In this document: positions 18,965 through 28,562 of the stretch, piece after piece | Position numbering within the stretch: the stretch's first letter is position 1 | Layout: the number at the start of each line of letters is the position of its first letter | Assembly: GCA_022826385.1 (NCBI GenBank) | Contig: JAJDUZ010000031.1 | Coordinates: 1-64,000, forward strand | DNA: 64,000 nt | DNA from: Silicimonas sp. | GTDB taxonomy: Bacteria > Pseudomonadota > Alphaproteobacteria > Rhodobacterales > Rhodobacteraceae | Direction: 5' to 3' | Notes under the pieces: generated by a model | What the model saw: only the letters and a program-made list of their open reading frames with translations | What the model was told of the DNA's origin: nothing | The model's database searches: none | Program-made: the position numbers and the translations under genes

Positions 18965-19972
18965 ATGCTCACTTTCACAATCCGGCGGCTGGTGCTGAGC
19001 GTCCCGACGCTTCTCTTCATTAGCTTTGTCATCTTCATGTTGTTGGAGCTTGCCCCGGGCGATCCGCTGGCAGGCATGCCTCTGACCATTCCCGATGATG
19101 TGCGCGTCAAGATGCGCGAGGCATTGGGGGTCGGGCAGCCGTTTTATATCGCTTTCCCGAAATGGCTCTATCAGTTCTTCGTGGTCGAGCCGCTTTATAT
19201 GATGGATGCCATCTTCGGCACCTCATGGGCCGGAGACCAGCAACGCGTCATCTCGTGGCAAACTCGCTCGCCGGTCATGGACATAGTTGTTCAGCGCCTG
19301 CCCCAGACGCTCTGGGTCGTCGGCACGGCCTATGTCGTGGCCATCCTGATCGCATTGCCCATCGGCATCTATTCGGCGTACCGGCAGTACTCGTGGTTCG
19401 ACAACGCGGGCACGTTCGTCACCATGGTTGGCTTTTCGGTCCCGCCGTTCTTTTCGGGCGTGCTGGTGATCGTGGTCTTCGCGGTCTGGCTGGGCTGGTT
19501 CCCCTCGATCTATGACACCACGCACGAGGTCACCGACTGGGCCAGTTTCAAGGTCCAACTGCAACAGATGGTCATGCCTGTCATGGTGCTGGCGTTGCAG
19601 ATCACCTCACAACTCAGTCGTTTCATGCGGGCCTCGATGCTGGACAACCTGAACCAGGATTATGTGCGCACCGCCCGCGCCAAGGGGCTGGGCGAGAAAA
19701 CCGTTGTGCTGGTCCATGTGCTGAGAAACTCGCTGATCCCGGTTGTCACGGTGATCGCGCTTGGCATCCCTTCGATCTTCGGAGGCGCCATCATCACCGA
19801 GCAGGTGTTCAAGGTGAACGGCATCGGCCAGCTTCTGATTACCGCCATTCAGGCCAATGACCTGCCGATGGTGCAGACGCTGACTTTCATCTTTGCGATC
19901 CTGATTGTCCTCTTCAACCTGATCGCTGACATCCTCCATGGCATTCTTGACCCGAGGATCCGCTATGACTGA
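18965..19972 (+). CDS. Peptide ABC transporter permease (DppB type)
   Basis: This inner-membrane permease has 335 residues and about six membrane segments. It starts with MLTFTIRRLVLSVPTLLFIS, the family's usual first helix. The EAA-type cytoplasmic loop that docks to the ATPase is visible in RTARAKGLGEKTVVLVHVLRNSLIPVV. It overlaps the start of the next permease gene by eight bases (19965-19972). It works with the divergently encoded ATPase. Confidence 0.92.
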   Translation: MLTFTIRRLVLSVPTLLFISFVIFMLLELAPGDPLAGMPLTIPDDVRVKMREALGVGQPFYIAFPKWLYQFFVVEPLYMMDAIFGTSWAGDQQRVISWQTRSPVMDIVVQRLPQTLWVVGTAYVVAILIALPIGIYSAYRQYSWFDNAGTFVTMVGFSVPPFFSGVLVIVVFAVWLGWFPSIYDTTHEVTDWASFKVQLQQMVMPVMVLALQITSQLSRFMRASMLDNLNQDYVRTARAKGLGEKTVVLVHVLRNSLIPVVTVIALGIPSIFGGAIITEQVFKVNGIGQLLITAIQANDLPMVQTLTFIFAILIVLFNLIADILHGILDPRIRYD

Positions 19973-20939
19973 CGCCCCGATCAGCATGGACAAGGTCGAG
20001 CCGACCGCGCCGCCGCGCTCGCAATGGGCCGACATCTGGGCCCAGTTCCGCAGTCATCGCGGTGCCATGTGGGGCGCAGGCATCTTCCTGTTCATCGTGC
20101 TTTTGGTGGTCGCGGGCCCGTTTGTATACTGGAACGACCCTCAATTCGTTCCCACGGGACGTGACTTTCTGAACCTGCGTGACACCCGCCCGATCTATAC
20201 CCTGCTTTGGGATGCCGACGCCAAGGTAAACTGGTTATACCCCCTTGGAACCGATAACCTAGGCCGCGATATCCTTGGTCGCCTGTTAATCGGCGGCCGC
20301 ATCTCGCTGGCGGTCGGCATGGCCGCCATGGTGCTTTCGGTCGTACTCGGCACCTTTATCGGCGTCGTCGCGGGCTATTTTCGGACGCTGGACGGCCCAC
20401 TAATGCGCCTGACGGACCTGTTCCTTGCCTTGCCGCTGCTGCCGCTTCTGCTGGTTGCTGTTCTTTTGTTCCGCGACCGCTTGTCGGGCATGTTCGGCCC
20501 CGAAGGCGGAACGTTCATCCTGATTGTCACATTGGTCGGCATCACCAGTTGGATGCAGACGGCCCGGATCGTGCGAGGCGACGTCCTGGCGTTGAAAGAG
20601 CGCGAGTTCATTCTGGCCGCACGGTCCATAGGCACCTCGCCCACCAAGATGATCACGCGCCATTTGCTGCCCAATGTCATGAGCCCGATCATGGTCTCGG
20701 CCACGCTTGGCATTGCTACCGCAATCATCACCGAAAGCGCGCTGTCGTTTCTTGGCTTCGGCTTCCCGCCGGATTTCCCGACTTGGGGCAAGCTTTTGTT
20801 CGATGCCGTCGACAGGATGGAGCTTTACCCCGAGCGCGTGCTTTGGCCCGGCCTTTTGATCTCGTTGACTGTGCTCAGCGTGAACTACGTGGGCGATGGC
20901 CTTCGCGACGCGCTCGATCCGCGAATTCGTGGGCGATAG
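19965..20939 (+). CDS. Peptide ABC transporter permease (DppC type)
   Basis: This is the second permease subunit, 324 residues. It has a cytoplasmic N-terminal tail, a first helix near residue 30-52, and the DppC-like periplasmic loop with GTDNLGRDILGRLLIGGRISL. The ATPase-docking loop is AARSIGTSPTKMITRHLLPNVMSP. I chose the ATG at 19965, inside the end of the upstream gene, over a start nine codons earlier, because the overlap suggests coupled translation and the downstream start gives a normal family length. Confidence 0.92.
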   Translation: MTDAPISMDKVEPTAPPRSQWADIWAQFRSHRGAMWGAGIFLFIVLLVVAGPFVYWNDPQFVPTGRDFLNLRDTRPIYTLLWDADAKVNWLYPLGTDNLGRDILGRLLIGGRISLAVGMAAMVLSVVLGTFIGVVAGYFRTLDGPLMRLTDLFLALPLLPLLLVAVLLFRDRLSGMFGPEGGTFILIVTLVGITSWMQTARIVRGDVLALKEREFILAARSIGTSPTKMITRHLLPNVMSPIMVSATLGIATAIITESALSFLGFGFPPDFPTWGKLLFDAVDRMELYPERVLWPGLLISLTVLSVNYVGDGLRDALDPRIRGR

Positions 20940-21006
20940 GGGCATCTGATAAGGTTGAGTTAAACTTTTGACCTTAGCGCGTACCAAGGCAACTTGGACA
21001 CCGCGC

Positions 21007-22392
21007 ATGGACAAAACAGACAGCACGACTCTCGACCTGGAAGCCAGCCTGGATGCCGTCAGCAACATGACGGCCATGATCTGGTTTGAACCCAACGGCA
21101 CCATTTTGGACGCCAACGAATACTTCTGCAAAGCGCTTGGATACCGTCTTGATGAAGTTGTCGGCCAGCATCACCGGATGTTTGTCGCGAAGGAATACGC
21201 AAGAAGCACCGAGTATCAGGAGTTCTGGAAGCGTCTGGGCGCCGGTGCGTCGATCGTGGATGAGTTCACTAGATACCGCAAGGACGGGACCGCGGTTCAC
21301 ATCGCGGGAGGTTATCATGCAATCCGTGATGCGTCCGGGCGGACGACGAAAATCCTTAAAGTTGCTTTGGACATGACAGCGCAAAAGACGAAGCAAAACC
21401 AGATCATGCGCGCTGTCAGCACGGCTGCGGAGTTCATCGGGATCGAAGTGGACGCGATCACCCAAACATCCAACGAACTGTCGAAACGCACAGAAAACCA
21501 GGCTGCGACGGTTGAGGAAACGTCGGCCGCGATGGAAGAGATTTCGGCCACTGTAAACAGCAACGTTGCAAACGCCGAGCGTGCGACGAGTGAAGCGAAG
21601 GCGGCCAAGGAACACGCCGAAAAGGGCAGCGCGGTGGTCGAAAACGCCATTGCCGCGATGACCAAGATTGAAAATGGCTCGAAGGAAATTCGAAAGTTTA
21701 TCGAGGTAATCGACTCGATCGCTTTTCAAACCAATCTGCTTGCGCTGAATGCCGGTGTCGAAGCGGCGCGCGCCGGTGATGCCGGGCGCGGTTTTGCCGT
21801 GGTGGCGTCGGAAGTGCGCGCATTGGCCCAACGCGCCTCTGAGTCCGCAAAAGATATCAACGCGTTGGTCGATAACAGTACGCGCGAAGTCGAAGAAGGT
21901 GCGAGGCTTGTCAATGAAACCGGTGAAGTCCTAACGCAGATCATGGAGGGCGTCAGCAAAGTCTCGGACGGGATCGAAAGCATTTATACCGCCAGCCGCG
22001 AGCAGGCCGCCGGTGTTCAGGAGGTGAACCAATCGATCAGCAACATCGACAAAGACACGCAGCGCAACGCGAACATGTCGCAGCAGAACGCTGAAAGTGC
22101 AGCCAACCTTGCGCGCAGTGCGACGGAACTTGCAAACGCAATCGGCGGCGGGGCGAAGCCCGCGCAAAGCGATCTACCCACGAGGCATGCGACATCCGTA
22201 AACGCAAAGCCGCTCGCCCCGCCGACAAGACCAGCCGAGGCACCGCGCGCCCGCTTAGCGACGCAAGCCGCAACCAAACCTCAGACGCCCGCCAAAGTGA
22301 CCGCAGAGCCCATGCAATCGGCCCAGAAAGTGGCCGTCAATGCGCCGGTCATCACGCATGACCCCGACGAAGATTCTTGGACAGAGTTTTAA
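21007..22392 (+). CDS. Soluble PAS-domain methyl-accepting chemotaxis protein
   Basis: This is a cytoplasmic chemoreceptor of 461 residues with no membrane segment. Residues ~1-130 form a PAS domain ([20 protein letters not shown]), perhaps sensing redox state or a small ligand. A coiled-coil signalling domain follows, with the hairpin tip [20 protein letters not shown] that binds CheA and CheW, and Glu/Gln-rich methylation helices. A Pro/Ala-rich linker leads to a C-terminal SWTEF, which fits the aromatic-x-x-aromatic tether used by CheR/CheB. I prefer the ATG at 21007 to a TTG 13 codons upstream. No other che genes are nearby. Confidence 0.9.
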   Translation: MDKTDSTTLDLEASLDAVSNMTAMIWFEPNGTILDANEYFCKALGYRLDEVVGQHHRMFVAKEYARSTEYQEFWKRLGAGASIVDEFTRYRKDGTAVHIAGGYHAIRDASGRTTKILKVALDMTAQKTKQNQIMRAVSTAAEFIGIEVDAITQTSNELSKRTENQAATVEETSAAMEEISATVNSNVANAERATSEAKAAKEHAEKGSAVVENAIAAMTKIENGSKEIRKFIEVIDSIAFQTNLLALNAGVEAARAGDAGRGFAVVASEVRALAQRASESAKDINALVDNSTREVEEGARLVNETGEVLTQIMEGVSKVSDGIESIYTASREQAAGVQEVNQSISNIDKDTQRNANMSQQNAESAANLARSATELANAIGGGAKPAQSDLPTRHATSVNAKPLAPPTRPAEAPRARLATQAATKPQTPAKVTAEPMQSAQKVAVNAPVITHDPDEDSWTEF

Positions 22393-22519
22393 GGCAGACT
22401 GATGTTGAGTGGTATTCGTCCGCTGTGCCTTCCGTTCCTTAAGGCCAACCTTTGAAGTCGGTCAGCCTCGAGGCGCAATGCCCCCATTTTCGCACGAGCA
22501 AACTCATACAGCGCCTGCC

Positions 22520-23800
22520 CTATTCGACGTTGTTCCTTATGCAACGCACAAGCAACCACACCAAGACCAGAATGACAGGCGTCAGAATGGCCATCGTTGC
22601 GGTTTTGCTCATGCCGACCCCCTCAAAAAAGGGGAACGACAGGTACGAGACAAGATTCACGGCGTAATAGCTGATTGCCGCGACCGAGAACCCTTCCACT
22701 GTCTTCTGCAGCCTCAGCTGCAAATCCGCGCGCCGATCCATCGAAGCCAGAAGCTCCTGGTTCTGTGCCGACCGTTCAACATCAACCCTGGTCCTGAGCA
22801 GGTTCGCTGCGCGTTCCGCCCGTTCGGCCATCGTGCGCAACTGTCCTTCCACCGCCTTGACCGTCCGCATAGCAGGATCGAAACGTCGCATCATGAACTC
22901 GGCAAAAGTCTGGCGCCCTTTGAACCGTTCTTCCCGAAGCACCGCGATCCGCTGATGAACCAACGCGTCATAGGCGCCGGTTGCGCCGAACCGGAACGCC
23001 GAATGCGCCAAAGTGCTTTCCAACTCGGCAGACACTTCCAGAAGCGCGGTCAAGGTTTCCTCGGACCGCACTTCGTTTCCGCGCATCTCGGACATCAGGC
23101 GCGTGAGCTTGCCGTTGATATCGCCGATCGTCCCACCAAGACTTCGCGACCTCGCAAGCCCCAACATCGACATCGACTTATAGGTTTCGATCTCGCAAAT
23201 CCGTTGCACCACACGGCCAATCCGACGCGCGCCCATTCCGGGTCGGGCAAACAAGGCGAACCGCATATGCCCTGCCGGATCGATGCGGAAGTCGCCCGCC
23301 ATGACAGCCGAGTCGTCCAACACACTGCTGATCGCAAGGCTTTCGGGAACGAACCACTGCTCGACCTTGTCCGGGATCGAAGTGTCGTCTTCGCAAATCT
23401 CCACCCGGATCAAGGCTGATGTCACCCTCTGCCCGGGCGCCTCGGCCAACCAGTCATCCGGAAACATCGCAAAGGTCGACGCGTCAAACGGCGTGTCCGC
23501 GACCCCGTCACCAAAGATCGTATAGGTCACAAACTCGGTGTGGCTTTCCCATTTCAGCTTATGCCGACCAATCTCGCCGAAATAGTGCGTTGCCCCCGGT
23601 TGCGGATGCGCCGCTCCATAGCGGTCCAGCAGCGCAATCAGGTGCTGTCGATCCAGATCCCGATCACGCGCGGCCGCGTCGCTCGGCTGCTTGATCGCCA
23701 GATAAGCTGCACGACAAGGCGCCTCGAGGGTCGGAAACGGGCGCGCATGCAGTTCATTCGCCAACTGATAGCGCAATTCGTGGTCTGTGATGACGCTCAT
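22520..23800 (-). CDS. DUF3422 family membrane-anchored protein
   Basis: This 426-residue protein opens with the family's characteristic HELRYQLANELHARPFP. A mixed alpha/beta region follows, then a long coiled-coil part (~250-370). Two hydrophobic segments lie at the C-terminus (FSVAAISYYAVNLVSYLSF and MAILTPVILVLVWLLV), resembling CorA-like or bestrophin-like tails. The family is widespread in alphaproteobacteria and has no established function. It converges with the chemoreceptor gene and is monocistronic here. Confidence 0.85.
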   Translation of the reverse strand: MSVITDHELRYQLANELHARPFPTLEAPCRAAYLAIKQPSDAAARDRDLDRQHLIALLDRYGAAHPQPGATHYFGEIGRHKLKWESHTEFVTYTIFGDGVADTPFDASTFAMFPDDWLAEAPGQRVTSALIRVEICEDDTSIPDKVEQWFVPESLAISSVLDDSAVMAGDFRIDPAGHMRFALFARPGMGARRIGRVVQRICEIETYKSMSMLGLARSRSLGGTIGDINGKLTRLMSEMRGNEVRSEETLTALLEVSAELESTLAHSAFRFGATGAYDALVHQRIAVLREERFKGRQTFAEFMMRRFDPAMRTVKAVEGQLRTMAERAERAANLLRTRVDVERSAQNQELLASMDRRADLQLRLQKTVEGFSVAAISYYAVNLVSYLSFPFFEGVGMSKTATMAILTPVILVLVWLLVRCIRNNVE

Positions 23801-23986
23801 TCGGTCCTGCCTTCACTTGCCCATAGTATATGGCGCAACCGGCAAGAAGCCAGCTTTTTATATTGCTTTTCCGACACTTAGATGTCGACCACGGCATACA
23901 ACACCCACATCGCCGCGCGAACCACTCGACGCGACCGCTTTGCCCCGCTAGTCAGAAACCGCCAATAGGCCAAAAGAAGCGCAACC

Positions 23987-24976
23987 ATGTCCGCCACTTT
24001 CGATATCTGCATCGTCGCCCAAGCCGGCCGCTTGTCCGCCGAAGCGGCGCTGTTTGCGGCGTCGCTGCGCAGCGCAGCCCCCGGGTTCCAAGGCCGCCTG
24101 ATCGTCGGAGAACCGCAGCCCGGTCCGCTTTGGCCAGGTGACCCACGAATGGATGACGAGACCCAGGCGCTTCTTGTCCATCTGGGGGCCGAGATCCTGC
24201 CCTTTCCGTCAAACCATTTCGGCAAGGCCTATCCGCACGGCAACAAGATCGAGATGCTGGCCCAGATGCCGGCCGACCGGCCTTTCCTTTTCTTCGACAC
24301 CGACACGCTCGTGACCGGCCCCATCGACGGGCTGAACCTCGACTTTGACCGACCCTCGGCGTCGATGGCGCGCGAAAACACATGGCCCGAGGTTCCGCTT
24401 TACGGACCGACGCTCGCAGATATCTGGCAGGCGGTTTTCGATCGCGCAGGCGTCGAAATGCGCCCCAGTCTCGACCAGGGCCATCCCGCGACGTATTGGG
24501 AACACTACCTCTATTTCAACGCAGGCTGGTTCTTCTATCGCTGTCCACGCCTGTTCGCCGCCAAGATGACCGCTCTTATGGTCAGTCTGCGCGATGACCG
24601 CCCCGAAGCGCTGGCCAGCCAAAGCCTCACCCCTTGGCTTGACCAGATCGCCTTGCCTGCAGTCATCGCGGGGCTAGGGGGCGGCCGCCCCGGGCCAGAA
24701 CTCGACGGCCTTGATGGCGACCTCACAAACCACTACCGCGCCCTGCCCCTGCTCTATGCCAAGGCACCGGACCGGACGATTGCTATCCTTGAAGACGTCG
24801 CCGCCCCGAACCGCGTGAAGCGTGTTCTCAAGGCCTATGATCCTTTCAAACGGATGATCTATCAGGGCCGCGGCACGCGGGTGCGGGTGCGGGCGCTGTT
24901 CGACCAAGGCAACTTGCCCAACACCGAGAAACCCATTCGGAACCGGATCAAACGCGAAAAGCTCTGGATGCGCTAG
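23987..24976 (+). CDS. Putative glycosyltransferase (GT-A fold, DxD)
   Basis: This is a soluble 329-residue protein. The N-terminal strand FDICIVAQAGRLSAEAALFAASL resembles a nucleotide-binding start. A DxD site follows at FLFFDTDTLVTGPID, as in family 8-like glycosyltransferases, and then YLYFNAGWFFYRCPRLF, a typical acceptor-site segment. The C-terminus is basic. No sugar operon surrounds it, so donor and acceptor are unknown. The assignment rests on the DxD context and fold-like pattern. Confidence 0.65.
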   Translation: MSATFDICIVAQAGRLSAEAALFAASLRSAAPGFQGRLIVGEPQPGPLWPGDPRMDDETQALLVHLGAEILPFPSNHFGKAYPHGNKIEMLAQMPADRPFLFFDTDTLVTGPIDGLNLDFDRPSASMARENTWPEVPLYGPTLADIWQAVFDRAGVEMRPSLDQGHPATYWEHYLYFNAGWFFYRCPRLFAAKMTALMVSLRDDRPEALASQSLTPWLDQIALPAVIAGLGGGRPGPELDGLDGDLTNHYRALPLLYAKAPDRTIAILEDVAAPNRVKRVLKAYDPFKRMIYQGRGTRVRVRALFDQGNLPNTEKPIRNRIKREKLWMR

Positions 24977-25050
24977 GCAGCCAATCGACAAGCCATTGCA
25001 GTACACTGCCGTGCACCGTAGGTTCGCGCCAAATTTGAGGGAGACCCACC

Positions 25051-26340
25051 ATGTCTGATCGTCCGCAAAACTTCGATACGCTGCAAATCCATGCCGGCGC
25101 GTCGCCCGACCCTGCCACTGGCGCTCGGCAAGTGCCGATCTATCAATCCACCGCTTATGTCTTTCAGGATGCCGACCACGCAGCCCGGCTCTTCAACCTG
25201 CAGGAAGTGGGCTACATCTATTCGCGCCTGACCAACCCAACGGTCGCAGCCCTCGCCGAGCGGATCACCCATCTGGAAGGCGGCGCCGGCGGCATCTGCT
25301 GTTCGTCGGGACATGCGGCCCAGATCATGGCGCTCTTCCCGCTGATGATGCCCGGCTGCAATATCGTGGCCTCCACCCGGCTTTACGGCGGCACCTACAC
25401 GCAGCTGACGCAGACGATCAAACGCTTCGGCTGGTCGGCCAAACTGGTGGATTTTGATGATCTCGACGCCGTCAAGGCCGCGATCGACGACGACACGCGG
25501 GCCATCTTCTGTGAATCCATCGCCAACCCCGGCGGCTACATCACCGATCTCGACGCAATCGCGAAAATCGGGGACGAGGCCGGCATTCCCCTGATCGTCG
25601 ACAACACCAGCGCCTCGCCTTACCTCTGCCGTCCGATCGAGCATGGGGCAACGCTGGTCGTCCACTCGACCACCAAGTACCTGACCGGCAACGGCACTGT
25701 CACCGGCGGCGCGGTGATTGACAGCGGCAAGTTCGACTGGTCCGCCAACGACAAGTTCCCGTCGCTCAGCCAGCCCGAGCCCGCATATCACGGCCTGACC
25801 TTCCACGAAGTGTTGGGCCCGATGGCTTTCACTTTCCACTCGATCGCCGTCGGCCTGCGCGACCTTGGCATGACGATGAACCCGCAAGGCGCGCACTATA
25901 CGCTGATGGGGATCGAGACGCTTTCGCTTCGGATGCGCAAGCATGTCGAGAATGCGGTGAAAGTGGCCAAGTGGCTGGAAGCCGATGACCGGATTGAAAG
26001 CGTCACCTATGCCGGTCTGGAAAGCTCGCCGTACTATGATCGGGTCGCCAAGATCTGCCCGAACGGTGCTGGCGCGCTCTTCACCTTCGCGGTCAAGGGC
26101 GGCTACGAGAACTGCGTGAAACTGATCGACTCGGTTGAACTGTTCAGCCATGTCGCAAACCTTGGTGATGCGCGCTCGCTGATCATCCACTCGGCTTCAA
26201 CCACGCACCGTCAGCTCAGCGACGAGCAACGCGCCGCGTCCGGCGCCCTGCCGAACGTGGTCCGTGTGTCGATCGGGATCGAAGACCCGGACGACATCAT
26301 CGCCGACCTCGACCAGGCGCTGACAAAAGCACTGGCCTAA
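25051..26340 (+). CDS. metY: O-acetylhomoserine aminocarboxypropyltransferase / sulfhydrylase
   Basis: This PLP enzyme makes homocysteine (or methionine) from O-acetylhomoserine and sulfide. The 429 residues include TLQIHAGASPDPATGARQVP, VYQ-type substrate loops, VDNTSASPYLCRPIEHGA and the PLP-lysine motif VVHSTTKYLTGNGT. The late SLGDARS-type segment is present as NLGDARSLIIHSAST. Length agrees with MetY rather than the shorter MetB/MetC. GAGGGAGA precedes the ATG. It stands alone and converges on pdxJ. Confidence 0.92.
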   Translation: MSDRPQNFDTLQIHAGASPDPATGARQVPIYQSTAYVFQDADHAARLFNLQEVGYIYSRLTNPTVAALAERITHLEGGAGGICCSSGHAAQIMALFPLMMPGCNIVASTRLYGGTYTQLTQTIKRFGWSAKLVDFDDLDAVKAAIDDDTRAIFCESIANPGGYITDLDAIAKIGDEAGIPLIVDNTSASPYLCRPIEHGATLVVHSTTKYLTGNGTVTGGAVIDSGKFDWSANDKFPSLSQPEPAYHGLTFHEVLGPMAFTFHSIAVGLRDLGMTMNPQGAHYTLMGIETLSLRMRKHVENAVKVAKWLEADDRIESVTYAGLESSPYYDRVAKICPNGAGALFTFAVKGGYENCVKLIDSVELFSHVANLGDARSLIIHSASTTHRQLSDEQRAASGALPNVVRVSIGIEDPDDIIADLDQALTKALA

Positions 26341-26347
26341 AAAAATG

Positions 26348-26375
26348 CGCCGGGGCGAAACCCACCGCCCCGGCG
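26348..26375 (-). terminator. Intrinsic terminator downstream of pdxJ
   Basis: A perfect 10-bp GC stem (26348-26357 with 26366-26375) is followed on the minus strand by a T-run, which overlaps the stop codon of metY. The T-run fits termination of leftward transcripts from pdxJ. On the plus strand it lacks a T-run but may still limit read-through. Confidence 0.75.
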
Positions 26376-26418
26376 ACACATCCAGACGCTAACCCTAACA
26401 CCTATTAAGGCTAACGCG

Positions 26419-26441
26419 CTTCATCTCTTCAAAAATACGCA
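26419..26441 (-). repeat. 3'-end element tail, copy D
   Basis: On the minus strand this reads GCGTATTTTTGAAGAGATGAAG, close to the tails of the hairpin elements at 9751-9774, 58954-58972 and 63131-63149. It lies just downstream of pdxJ, in pdxJ's direction, with no strong GC hairpin directly before it. Confidence 0.5.
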
Positions 26442-26473
26442 TGTCGCAACCGCGGGCACAGGTGGTCCGACCG

Positions 26474-27217
26474 TCATGCGCGGGCGGCATCCATCAAGCG
26501 GCGCATTTCGCGGATCGACGCCTCGAGCCCAAGGAAGATCGCTTCACCGATCAGGTAGTGACCGATATTGAGCTCGACCAGTTCCGGCAAAGCGGCGATT
26601 GGCTGCACGCAGTCATAGGTCAGCCCGTGCCCGGCATGAACTTCCAGCCCAAGCTCATGTGCAAACGTGGCCATCTCGGCGATCCGGCCCAACTCGGCGT
26701 CCCGCTCGTCAAAACGCCCCTCGGCATGGGCATCGCAATACGCACCGGTATGTAACTCGACCACTTCAGCCCCGATCCGATGCGCCGCCTCGATCTGTCT
26801 CTGGTCGGCGGCAATAAAGATCGAAACCCGACACCCGGCCTCGCGCAACGGCGCGATGAAATGGGCAAGGCGGTTTTCCTCGCGCGCCACTTCCAACCCG
26901 CCTTCCGTGGTCCGCTCCTCGCGCTTTTCGGGCACGATGCAGACCGCGTGCGGCTTGTGACGCAGCGCAATCGCCTGCATCTCGTCCGTTGCCGCCATCT
27001 CGAAATTGAGCGGCAATGTCAGGGCCTCCATCAGGGCCTCAATATCGCCATCCGTGATGTGCCGACGGTCTTCGCGCAAATGCGCTGTGATCCCATCGGC
27101 CCCGGCCTCTTCGGCGATCTTCGCGGCACGAACCGGGTCGGGATACGCCCCGCCCCGCGCGTTCCGTACCGTTGCCACGTGGTCGATATTGACACCCAGT
27201 CGCAGCTCATTAGGCAT
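26474..27217 (-). CDS. pdxJ: Pyridoxine 5'-phosphate synthase
   Basis: This enzyme condenses 1-deoxyxylulose 5-phosphate with 3-amino-2-oxopropyl phosphate to give pyridoxine phosphate, the last ring-forming step of vitamin B6 synthesis. The 247-residue TIM barrel begins with [19 protein letters not shown], the family signature. It continues with [12 protein letters not shown] and ends with [13 protein letters not shown]. The ATG at 27217 has GGAG ten bases upstream; a longer in-frame extension overlaps the neighbouring region and has no family similarity. The 80-base gap to the divergent exporter gene probably holds both promoters. Confidence 0.95.
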   Translation of the reverse strand: MPNELRLGVNIDHVATVRNARGGAYPDPVRAAKIAEEAGADGITAHLREDRRHITDGDIEALMEALTLPLNFEMAATDEMQAIALRHKPHAVCIVPEKREERTTEGGLEVAREENRLAHFIAPLREAGCRVSIFIAADQRQIEAAHRIGAEVVELHTGAYCDAHAEGRFDERDAELGRIAEMATFAHELGLEVHAGHGLTYDCVQPIAALPELVELNIGHYLIGEAIFLGLEASIREMRRLMDAARA

Positions 27218-27297
27218 TGTTGATCTCCGCTTCGCGTTTCGCCGCCACGTTAGGCAAGCCGTGTCGGACTGTCCATTGACCAGCCCAAGGGGGCCAC

Positions 27298-28152
27298 GTG
27301 GCGCGCTTGTTCCTTTTGACAACCCTGACCATGGTCGCTTTTGCGGCAAACTCGCTGTTGAACCGCGCGGCCCTTGTCGATGGAACGACCGGACCCGCGG
27401 CCTTTGCGGCCATTCGTCTTGTCTCGGGTGCGCTGTGCCTGGCCGCCCTCGTGGCATTGAAAGGCGGTTTGCCGCGCCTGACGGGCAAAACGCGCCTACT
27501 GGGTGCCGGGTCGTTGGCGCTCTACATGCTTGGCTTCTCCTTCGCCTATGTCGCACTCGACGCAGGCATCGGGGCGCTGATCCTCTTTGGCGTTGTTCAA
27601 CTGACCATGTTTTGCGGCGCTGTGCTGGCGGGCGAGAAACCGGCACCTTCACGCTGGATCGGGTCCGGCCTTGCCCTCGCCGGTCTCGGGTGGCTGGTCT
27701 GGCCCAGCGGAGCCTTCGCCCCCTCCTTTGGGGCCGTTCTGTTGATGGCGGCCGCCGGGTTCGGCTGGGGGCTTTACTCGCTGGCAGGACGCAAGGTGTC
27801 CGACCCGTTGCGCGAAACGGCGGCGAATTTCCTCTGCGCCTCACCGTTCGCCTTGCTGGTTTGGATCGCGATGCCAGATGGACTGACACCGCAGGGCACC
27901 CTCCTTGCGATCCTGTCGGGCGCGGTCACGTCCAGCCTGGGTTACGCTCTTTGGTACAGTGTTCTGCCGCGGCTGGACACAACCGTCGGCGCCCTTGTCC
28001 AGTTGACGGTTCCCGTGATCGCGGTTGGCGGTGGCATCCTCTTCCTGGCCGAGCCCCTTACGCTTCGCCTTGCCTTGGCAAGCGCCGTGATCCTCGGTGG
28101 CGTTGCGTTCGGGATACTGGGTCAGCGCAGAATGGTTTCCAACGGATCATAA
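27298..28152 (+). CDS. EamA/DMT family membrane exporter
   Basis: The 284 residues form ten membrane segments in two five-helix repeats, typical of the drug/metabolite transporter superfamily. It opens with a GTG start at 27298 preceded by AAGGGGG. Substrates in this family are mostly small metabolites or amino acids and cannot be read from sequence. Its 3' end overlaps the convergent NUDIX gene by 31 bases. Confidence 0.85.
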   Translation: MARLFLLTTLTMVAFAANSLLNRAALVDGTTGPAAFAAIRLVSGALCLAALVALKGGLPRLTGKTRLLGAGSLALYMLGFSFAYVALDAGIGALILFGVVQLTMFCGAVLAGEKPAPSRWIGSGLALAGLGWLVWPSGAFAPSFGAVLLMAAAGFGWGLYSLAGRKVSDPLRETAANFLCASPFALLVWIAMPDGLTPQGTLLAILSGAVTSSLGYALWYSVLPRLDTTVGALVQLTVPVIAVGGGILFLAEPLTLRLALASAVILGGVAFGILGQRRMVSNGS

Positions 28153-28562
28153 TGCGCCGGGCCATCGGCCCAGACGACATCCGGCAGGCTGCTTGGCTTG
28201 AAGCGCTTCATCTCCAGTTCCTGCCGCAGCAGCCAGTGCCGCTCGGTCACGATGCCTTCGGGGTCGGTCCACTCCCCGTAAGGGTCTCCGGACACAAGCG
28301 TGCAGCGAAAGAACATTTCGACCTGATGAAAGTCACGGTCGGGGTCATGAAACTCGTTGACCAGCGCCAAGGGCCCAACGGTGACGGTCAGGCCGGTTTC
28401 CTCGTGGACTTCTCGCGCCAGATTATCCGGCAGAGAGCTGTGCGGCTCGACCCCGCCGCCGGGTGCACAGAGCAGATCGCTTTTGCCGCCGGGCCACGCG
28501 TTCACCATCAGCAGTCGATTGTCCATCAGGATCAGGCCGCGAACGGCCAGCCGCAGGCTCAT
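28122..28562 (-). CDS. NUDIX hydrolase
   Basis: This 146-residue protein carries a complete NUDIX box: GGGVEPHSSLPDNLAREVHE followed by ETGL, i.e. G-x5-E-x7-RE-V-x-EE-x-G-L. It would hydrolyse a nucleoside diphosphate linked to another group; the substrate is unknown. Its ATG overlaps the stop of purK by four bases, so it is coupled to the purE-purK unit. It also overlaps the convergent EamA gene by 31 bases. Confidence 0.88.
   Translation of the reverse strand: MSLRLAVRGLILMDNRLLMVNAWPGGKSDLLCAPGGGVEPHSSLPDNLAREVHEETGLTVTVGPLALVNEFHDPDRDFHQVEMFFRCTLVSGDPYGEWTDPEGIVTERHWLLRQELEMKRFKPSSLPDVVWADGPAHYDPLETILR

Noticed and set aside
24977-25050. SAM-type riboswitch upstream of metY
   Set aside because: The leader is short, and I do not see the conserved SAM-II or SAH riboswitch core; only a small GCAGT/ACTGC hairpin is present.
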